This document shows positions 57,251 through 64,000 of a stretch of 64,000 bases of DNA, piece after piece (the first letter of the stretch is position 1; each line of letters starts with the position of its first letter). The position numbers and the translations under genes were made by a program. Below the pieces are notes generated by a model. That model had not been told where the DNA came from, ran no database searches, and saw only the letters and a list, made by a program, of their open reading frames with translations. The DNA lies in NCBI GenBank assembly GCA_027563935.2, contig CM050454.1, positions 74,048,596 to 74,112,595 of the forward strand, in the 5' to 3' direction. Source of the DNA: Costus lasius (lineage: Eukaryota > Streptophyta > Magnoliopsida > Zingiberales > Costaceae).

Positions 57251-57317
57251 GACACCCCTGGTTCAAGTGTTTCTACTCCTGGAGAAACTTAGGGTAATTA
57301 AAAAAAACTAACAACAA

Positions 57318-58724
57318 TTAAACTACTAGCATGGAAGTAAACAATTTATCACGCTTAGGTGGAGGCCTATAAGTGTATTCATCTTTGAGGATAGGTAGGA
57401 AGAGAAGTTGATCACGCATAGATTTAGTGGGTTGTTTTATTCTAACCCCTAATGTACTTCTCACAATCAATATGCTAGGTGAAAGAAAATTCAGATTTAA
57501 ACAAGACATATTAGCAAGCTCATGTAGTCCATTATAGGATCCAAGAGAAGGAAAGATAAAATCAATATGTTCAACTTGCAAAAGAGGTAAAGCACTCATG
57601 TTTTCACTTTGTTTGATTGACCTTACAGGTGGCTTAGGAGCATGGGTAGTTGGATCTAAGAGGCATGACTCAAGGATCATGGGATCATGGGTCAAGTCTT
57701 CTAAGCCTTCAAGATGTGGTTCTCTTAATGATTGAGACTTGGGGTCTAGGTCAATGGCAAAAGGATCTAACATTGGTTCAAAGTGTGGTTCATCATGATC
57801 TATGGATGTGGATTCAACTTGGATATCTAAGTCATCAAGGATAAATGTTCCAAACTTAAGTTGTGCTATGTCTAATGGAATCTCTATAGGCAATTGATTC
57901 TCACATGTGTTAATAATGGGTTCCTTAGTTGGAATAGATGTGGTAGACTCAAGTTGAGGCATGTTTTCTAAAGAACCTATGGGTATGGGCCCTAAAATTG
58001 AAGGTAATGGTACTTCATGATGTATTTCTTCAAATTTAGTGGTTTCATCAAGACATGGTTTAGGTTCTAAAGTAGGCTCTAAGGTTTGGTTGAACTCTAG
58101 AGGATTAGGACTCTCTTGTTTAACTTGTAAGTGGGGCTTTCTTAATTTTTCCATTGATTGTTGCAACTTTTTCATATGCTCCTTGAACTCATGTTGCAAC
58201 TTTTTAGTTTGCTCCCTTAACTCATCATAAGGGTGGATTATGTGTGGCATCCCTTTATGAATAAAACTATAACTCCAAGGGTTGTGAAAATAATGTCCTT
58301 GATAATCACACATGAATTCATTTCCTAACAAGATGTCAAATCCTTCTAAACTCATTACATCACACCAAATTTCAGTTTTCATATTGCCTAATTGAATAGG
58401 AACTAAGCATTGAAAGTCAACTAAAGTTGAAGTCAAATCATCCCAAGTTATGCAATAAGGGTTAGGATTTTTTTCTATGGTAAGGCCAAATTTTTCAAGG
58501 GATCTAGGAGATATGATATTGTACTTGACAAAATGATCAATAATAGTTTTACATTTAAAACCATTGCACCAAATATGTGTAGTAAAACTATTAGGCCCAT
58601 GTGTGAGAACCCTACATTTTTGTTTTATAGAACTATTAGGCCTATGTATAAGAGTCCTATAGTGTTCCCTAATAGTTATTAATTCTGTTCTAGCTATAAC
58701 TTCCCTTTGAGTAAAGTGACGCAT
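57318..58724 (-). CDS. Element H retropepsin-like protein lacking the catalytic motif (468 aa)
   Basis: ATG at 58724 (MRHFTQREVIARTELIT), no stops. Residues about 45-145 align with the gypsy C3 protease: CNGFKCKTIIDHFVKYNIISPRS against CNGHSCKIIIEEGSSLNVVSW, WDDLTSTLVD against WVDTTSLPVT, and WCDVMSLEGFDILLGNEF against LCDVETMDVAHVLLGHPW. Asp 63 is kept but the following Ser/Thr-Gly is His-Phe, so proteolysis is unlikely. Residues about 170-200 form a probable coiled coil (REQTKKLQHEFKEHMKKLQQ). The rest is acidic and Pro-rich with SILGPIPIGS and DPMILESCLL shared with A and F. A encodes the same protein, broken. A binding or scaffold role is inference. Confidence 0.75.
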   Translation of the reverse strand: MRHFTQREVIARTELITIREHYRTLIHRPNSSIKQKCRVLTHGPNSFTTHIWCNGFKCKTIIDHFVKYNIISPRSLEKFGLTIEKNPNPYCITWDDLTSTLVDFQCLVPIQLGNMKTEIWCDVMSLEGFDILLGNEFMCDYQGHYFHNPWSYSFIHKGMPHIIHPYDELREQTKKLQHEFKEHMKKLQQSMEKLRKPHLQVKQESPNPLEFNQTLEPTLEPKPCLDETTKFEEIHHEVPLPSILGPIPIGSLENMPQLESTTSIPTKEPIINTCENQLPIEIPLDIAQLKFGTFILDDLDIQVESTSIDHDEPHFEPMLDPFAIDLDPKSQSLREPHLEGLEDLTHDPMILESCLLDPTTHAPKPPVRSIKQSENMSALPLLQVEHIDFIFPSLGSYNGLHELANMSCLNLNFLSPSILIVRSTLGVRIKQPTKSMRDQLLFLPILKDEYTYRPPPKRDKLFTSMLVV

Positions 58725-59617
58725 GATAAAAAGTTTATCGTACAACTAGGGAGTAAGCATGCAAATCTACTGAATTGAGTGACTATTGTTTAAGTGCAAG
58801 AGATAAGTGCAGAAGTAATAGTCAGAAATCAGAATTTGCAAATTTGAGTTTCGGTGATGAGTAATATTGAGAATACAGGTTTCAGCTCAGCATGTAAAAT
58901 TTCAGCATAAGTGAAGTACAGCTTGAGAAGGAAAGAATTTGCAGCCTATACCAGATCTAGGTCTCAGCTGAAATTCCAGATTAATAAGGCTGAGTTTCAG
59001 CAAGAATTATAGGCATAGCAATTGCAGGAGTCTAAAGTTATCTTAACACAAGAAAAGTAACAACTAACATGGATTGGTAACCTGCAAGAATAATGTTCAG
59101 CAACACAAGTTTAATGGCAGCAGAAGATTCTCAACAGTGGCAAAGTTATCAATGTTCAGCACAGTTTTTGTTGAGGAAATGATACCAGATTTTCAAAATA
59201 CATTATTATGCATGGCTATAGCAGCAAATGTATGGTTCAGCAATAGATTCAGCCGGGTTCTGGTACAAACAACTTCAGTGCAGAACAAGTTCAGCAAGAT
59301 GGAAACCAAGTTTTGCAAAACTCAGAAAATTCAGCAGTACAGTACATGGGATATTTCAGCGAACAGGAGATGAGGTGGTTTCAGAAATGGGAAACAGTTT
59401 TAGCAACAACATTTGCTGTTTTGTGCAGGATTGAATTCAAGGTAAGCATTTTTCTTTTCAAATAAACTACAGCAGCAAATAACTTAAAAATTGCAACTAA
59501 ATAACATGAAAGCATGTAGTAATAGTTCCTTTTTTTTTTGTTAATGAAAACAAAGAGTAAACCAGGGATCGGTGTGGCCAGACAAGAGTTGACCACTTGC
59601 TCCCTCTGATACCAAAC
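58725..59617 (-). other. Element H leader and PBS
   Basis: About 890 bases rich in TTCAGC, CAGCAA and AATTTCAGC on the plus strand; no gene. The PBS lies at 59604-59614, three bases from the LTR. Confidence 0.7.
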
Positions 59618-61619
59618 TGATGTGGTGGGCGAACACACGTGATGTGCAAACCAAAAGAAAAGTAATTAAAACCTAAAATTACAATAAGCAGCCATAATTC
59701 CAAGCAGTAAAGATAATCATTTATGAAAAGATGCCACGTATGAGAATAGGTTCCAATGATCTATAATGAAAACTAATAAAGCCAAATAGCAGAGTGAAGT
59801 TGTTCTCTTCAGCATATAAAATAAATAAAGTGTCATTCTCAGTCAGTCAAATAGGGCATATCCAAGAAAATAGATAATCAGATCAGCAAGGAAAATCAAC
59901 ACAAAAATTTTATCAAACAGCTTAATTTGTTTGGATGCGTCGGTTGATCTGTTGGTGCTCAGTCAAAATTAAGTCGTCCAGGATGAAGATCAGGACATGT
60001 TCTTCCAAGTCGTATAGAGCGTCAGGTGTTTCAGTGGCCCCTAGCATGTTAATTACCTGCATTAAAAACGCTAATCAAATTAAAACCAAAATGCTGGAAT
60101 GTGAACAGAACGGTCTCGGCTGAGTTCTCATGAAGCATCAGGGAGTCGGGGGCATGAACTGGTCGACGTTGGTGGCTGCAGAGGCGTGGGGAAGGGTGGC
60201 TCGAGGCTGTAGGGATGCATTCCGGCATGACGGCCGGCCGGCGGTGGCGCCTGAGCGCTAGGAGGCGGGTGGCGCTAACACGGGCCTGCTTTTGGCAGAG
60301 ACAGGGGAGGACGTGCGAGGATGCAGGGGCTGCCGGTGATCATCGGAGACGGCATGAACTCCCGACCTGCTACAACTGGGAATTGCTAGGGATGAGGCGA
60401 GCATGTGGCCTGAGTTTCTGGGCGGACAGTGGCCGGTCGGAGGTGGACTACGGTGAAAGGCGGGAGCAGGGCAGAAAATGGGCGGTAACAGGGGAAGCTA
60501 TACGGGTAGACAGAATTGCTCGCCGTTCGTCCGATGGTGGACGAACTCAAAACCTGCTTCAACTGGAGGCTCTCAAGATGGAAGAGAGGTCATGGCCGGA
60601 GTTTAGGGTCGAACGGGGACTTGTCGGAGGAGATCGACGGCGATCCGTGGAGAAGGGCGGAAACAGGGGCGTGAGCTGAGGCGTCACCGGAAATCTTCCG
60701 ATTCCGGCGATCCCGACGTCAGATGGGGCGATCCCACCGGTTATGGGTTCGACTAGAACTGTAGAAGGCGTGGTTGAAATTTGAGGACGATCCGTCGGTT
60801 GGATCGTCGCTGGCGGCGAGGCGAACAGAGAGTCCAGATCTAGACTCGGCAAGCAAGCGGGCGTGGATTGCGACAGCGGCAGAAGAATGTTTAAGCGTGG
60901 TTAGAGGTGGGAGATGGGTGACGTTCAGCTGGAGAAGAGGGAAACTGAAGAAGGAAGAGAGGTGCTCAGCACCTAGAGAAGGAGAGGGGAAGAAGGAGAC
61001 ATCCGAACGAATCAGACAAACACTATTTCCATTAATCTTCAACTTGTTGTTTTACAAAAAGGAGATACAGTTTTATAAAGAGGAGCTGGTAATAATGCCG
61101 TTGCTCCTTTCTTCATCTTCACGCCAGCTGCAACGGGCAGCTTTTCTCTTTGCTTGCTGGAGATTGGTGGCTTTGCTGGCGCGTGGAGCTTGATGGAGAT
61201 GTGCTTGAATGTTGCTGGCACAAGGTTGACTTCATGTGGACGTTGTGGGTGCAGCCGAGATTTTGCAGGAATTTGTTTGAATAGATGCAGCTGATGATAA
61301 TTGCTTGGCATGCATTGGTAAATGCAATCGGTGGTGGCGTTTGATTGGCTGATGAGGTTGATTGCATATTCGGCCTTTCTCCTTGGGCTGAATTCTTCTT
61401 TGACTTGGCTGAATTCTTCTTTGACTTGAACTAGCTTGAGCTTAGGAGATGTGACCGTAGCCATTGGACCTCATATTGTCATGGAAAAATAAGATGGATT
61501 AGTGCCTCTATAAACATAATTGTTGACTAAGTCTATGAATAATCAAGATTTACAATAATTATGCAAAAATTGACTAAGTCAAAATTAGATCAAATATCAT
61601 GTGATATGCTCCTGCATCA
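59618..61619 (-). repeat. Element H 5' LTR (right copy, 2002 bp)
   Basis: Partner of 55249-57250, ending CCTGCATCA before the duplicated AAGAC. Confidence 0.9.
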
Positions 61620-61624
61620 AAGAC

Positions 61625-62760
61625 CATCCAACTGAGGAATCAAATCACAAGTTTTACACAAAAGGATGGTGAATCCTTTAGCAGGGCCTTGAAAATTGGG
61701 TTTTAATTCATACATTTTATAATGGTCTACTTTATAGCACCCGCCTAATTATTGATGCTGCTGCAGGAGGAGCCCTCATGAGCAGAACCATTGAAGATGC
61801 TTTTACCTTATTTGAAGAAATGTCCTTGAACCATGACCAATGGGCTCCTGAAGAAGGAATGCTATATTGTCTTCAACATGGTAAGAATGAGAGTGAGGGC
61901 TGGCAAACCCTAATTATAGAGGTAAATTCTTTTAGTGTAGAATCTTTACTTGAAAAGTTTATGGCTTATCAAAACAAAGAAATTGAAGATCTTAAGGGAA
62001 TGGTCAGTCAACTTGCCTCTCAAGTAGAATCCTTAGCTGCTCACAATAAAACTCTAGAAGATCAAATACCTGATGAACACTGTAATGCTATCATCACTAG
62101 AAGTGGGAGAAAATTAGAGGAACCAAAAGGGAAAGTTGAGAATAATAGAAAAGGGCTTAATGATGAACATGACCATGAGTTATAGTTAGAAAAATCTCCT
62201 GAGCATGAGCAGTCCCGAACTAGTTTGTCATCGCACAAGGGTGGTGAACCTAAAGGTGATATGCCATGCCAGAAAGATATTTCTAAATCTAATTCTCCTA
62301 CACCATATAGGCCACCTATACCCTTTCCCCAAAGGTTAGTACAAGCAAAATTAGACAAACAATTTGGGAAATTTTTAGTTGTTTTGAAAAAACTTTATAT
62401 TAACATTCCTTTTACTGAAGCTTTATCTCAAATGTCATCTTATGCAAAATTTTTAAAAGAAATATTGTATAATAAAAGAAAGATAGAGGACTATGGTACT
62501 GTGGCTTTAACTGAGGAATGTAGTGCTATTATCCAAAACAAAGTGCCACCAAAATTGAAAGATCCAGGAAGTTTCTCTATCTCTTGTTTTATTGGTAGTA
62601 TGGCTTTTGACCGAGCCTTATGTGATTTGGGTGCTAGTGTAATCCTAATGCCATTGTCTATCTACAGGAAATTGGACATGGGAGAGCTCAAACCAACTTC
62701 TATATCTTTGCAGCTCACCGATCGTTCGGTGAAGTACCTGTAGGAATTCTTGAAGATGTT
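61625..62760 (+). pseudogene. Element N gag end and protease, broken
   Basis: After H the gag resumes (a frameshifted stretch, then IDAAAGGALMSRTIEDAFTLFEEMS), open from 61778 to 62185 with a coiled coil (KEIEDLKGMVSQLASQVESLAAHN). After one TAG it is open from 62225 to 62743: PYRPPIPFPQRLV, then protease CDLGASVILMPLS and LQLTDRSVKYL. It ends inside the protease at the junction with copia LTR Q. Confidence 0.8.
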
Positions 62761-63079
62761 GAAAGTCAAACCCTAGTACACATGCGCATCTATAAGATCT
62801 TGCATAGGCGAAAAACTAGGTTTGATAGGGTCGAGAGGCAAGATAATATGAGCAACCATAAAAGGATAAAATGATGCGTTACCATTGCCATTGATTGAGT
62901 GGCGACTTGGAAGAAGAAAGGGCGAGCAGCTCTTCTCCAAAGGAAATCGCACACAAGAAGATGATGACTTCTTCCTTGTATTCCTTGTGCTAGCAAAGAT
63001 CCAAGGAGTCCTAGATCGTGTATGAGGAGATGTCTTTCTCCTTTTCGCTGGCCGAACTTCCTCTTGTCGTGAAGATCAT
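62760..63079 (-). repeat. Q: copia LTR fragment, D-like, minus strand
   Basis: 62870-63010 parallels the D LTR at 40570-40720 (plus view): CATTACCAT..GCC, CTTGGAAGAAGAAAG, TCTTCTCCAAAG, AATCGCACACAAG, TTGTGCTAGCAA. It begins near TGAAAGTCAAACC at 62760 and is cut by LTR P at 63080. Confidence 0.65.
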
Positions 63080-64000
63080 TGTTGGTGTATATGCCCTAAA
63101 GACCAATGTATGGACATGGTCAGGCTTTGTTTGAATGTACTTTGATAGAACTATTACTCTTTATATAGGCATGGTCGTTATTATGCAGACTTCTCTACCT
63201 GCGTTGATGTATTGAGTTGCATAAATAATGTCCCAGGAGTTTGGATTGGATCCATTCTCATAAGCTATCCCCAGACAAGGTACCTTAGCAGATATGGGAC
63301 AGCTTCGGTACATGTGAGACTGGTGTATGGGCTGGTTAGGTGCGGGGCATAGTAATGCAGACATACAGGTGCATTGGATGCACTGGAGTGATCCACCGTG
63401 AGGATTGACTTGTCTAGTCAACAAGTCAATCTCACATGCAAGAGGTTTTGCATTGATCCTTAGACTTGAGGTGTTCATGTCTAGATTTGATGATGGGTAT
63501 GCTTTAATACAGTCTTACGTCTCTCCTTAATTGGGAGATCAAAACGGCTGTCATTGGGCATGTCATAAGTCATATAGAGACATGGATGACCAATAGTAGG
63601 ATTTGCCCCTTCCATATTGGAAGCATGATATCCACGTCGGGGCGCCCCACCTTATTGGTGCATGATGGGAAAGTGTGGCCACACTTGCTGAGTCATGACC
63701 AGTGCATTGGATAATAAACTTGAGACTAATCCAATGGCAGGATATCAGTTTAGGCAAAGGGATCTATAATGCAATGGGAATCCTCGTTGCTTGTTAGGAG
63801 TTGTTGCCATAATAACTTAAGTCCTATGACATGGGTAGTAGTGATGTGTTGCTAGATACCCCTCACTACTTATGATGTTTACATCATTGCCATCGTCATA
63901 TGGATCCTACGGGGTCACACGCAATAGACTCTTGACGTTGCTTTAATCAGAAGCCTTATGATCAAGTTATTGGATAACTTGGATCAATTTGGAAGATTTC
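63080..64000 (+). repeat. P: start of a copia LTR running off the window
   Basis: TGTTGGTGTATATGCCCTAAAG begins at 63080 and parallels the first 900 bases of the K LTR, including ATTTGCCCCTTCC near 63601 and the AGTGTGGCCACAC motif near 63671. It is inserted in Q (left flank ATCAT). No gene in the visible part. Confidence 0.8.

Larger units (their letters stand above)
55249..61619 (-). mobile_element. Element H: non-autonomous LTR retrotransposon with a dead-protease-like gene
   Basis: LTRs 55249-57250 and 59618-61619 are both 2002 bp and differ at about 20 sites seen by eye. AAGAC flanks both ends (55244-55248, 61620-61624). PBS CTCTGATACCA (minus strand) is at 59604-59614. The 2.4-kb interior has a single intact frame (58724-57318) and no RT, RNase H or integrase. 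It is inserted in the gag of Athila element N. The same family type as A and F. Confidence 0.9.
54346..62760 (+). mobile_element. Element N: Athila-type gypsy fragment, interrupted by element H
   Basis: LTR end (54346-54715), Asp-tRNA PBS (54722-54740), gag (54878-55248, resuming at 61625) and protease (to about 62755). It is cut at both ends: the LTR start is replaced by the tandem repeat and pol stops inside the protease, where copia LTR Q begins. It is closely related to J. Confidence 0.85.

Noticed and set aside
60215..60679. 154-codon plus-strand frame in the H right LTR
   Set aside because: Antisense to the element and interrupted in the left LTR copy (55858-56310).
1..64000. Host genes, CRISPR arrays, bacterial operons, organellar insertions
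   Set aside because: Nothing in either strand resembles them; every long frame with recognisable homology is retroelement gag or pol.

Overview
This is plant nuclear DNA made almost entirely of LTR retrotransposons inserted into one another. I found no host protein gene, rRNA gene or credible functional tRNA gene. The evidence for a plant is Ty1/copia and Ty3/gypsy elements of plant type: primer binding sites (PBS) complementary to initiator-Met tRNA (TGGTATCAGAG) and, for the Athila-like elements, to Asp tRNA (TGGCGCCGTTGCCGG), LTRs of 1.0-2.3 kb, Athila-type gag/protease/RT, and many C-to-T stop codons as expected for methylated repeats. The nesting depth suggests a large, repeat-rich genome. 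The species cannot be named from this sequence.

Layout, left to right. 1-4328: element A (+), a non-autonomous LTR element whose 5' LTR is cut by the window start. It sits in the left LTR of copia element B (-), 4329-13304. B sits in a gypsy LTR of family C (copy C1, 13305-14104), which itself lies in the LTR of an old copia, M (14105-14450 and 16115-16728). M also carries a solo LTR of family C (C2, 14451-16114) and a third insertion, copia L (LTR 16729-17766, leader to about 19060). An Athila-type gypsy J (+, about 19061-24475) lies in L and is cut off inside integrase, where it joins a truncated copia LTR (K1).

25217-53533 is one copia element, K (+). Its two LTRs (2296 and 2295 bp) are 28 kb apart and still flanked by the 5-bp duplication CCATA. 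Inside K lies gypsy element C3 (31672-51094), whose own LTR holds non-autonomous element F (-, 32293-37627, duplication CCCAG) and whose protease region holds a very young copia D (-, 40412-49610, duplication CCAGT). Right of K come the rest of K1, a tandemly duplicated dispersed repeat (53825-54345), a second Athila-type element N (+, 54346-62760) with non-autonomous element H (-, 55249-61619, duplication AAGAC) in its gag gene, a copia LTR fragment Q (-), and the start of another copia LTR P (+).

The most interesting content is the A/F/H group. These are small LTR elements with the PBS of gypsy elements but no reverse transcriptase, RNase H or integrase. F encodes one intact gag-like protein. 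A and H instead encode a retropepsin-fold domain whose catalytic D-S/T-G is replaced by D-H-Q or D-H-F. All three share the same acidic, proline-rich C-terminal module. Their nearest full-length relative in the window is gypsy C3, so they look like parasites of a C3-like element, each keeping one modified structural or protease module. Copia D appears to be the youngest insertion: its LTRs differ at one site that I can see, and its 1.3-kb-codon polyprotein is broken by a single extra base.
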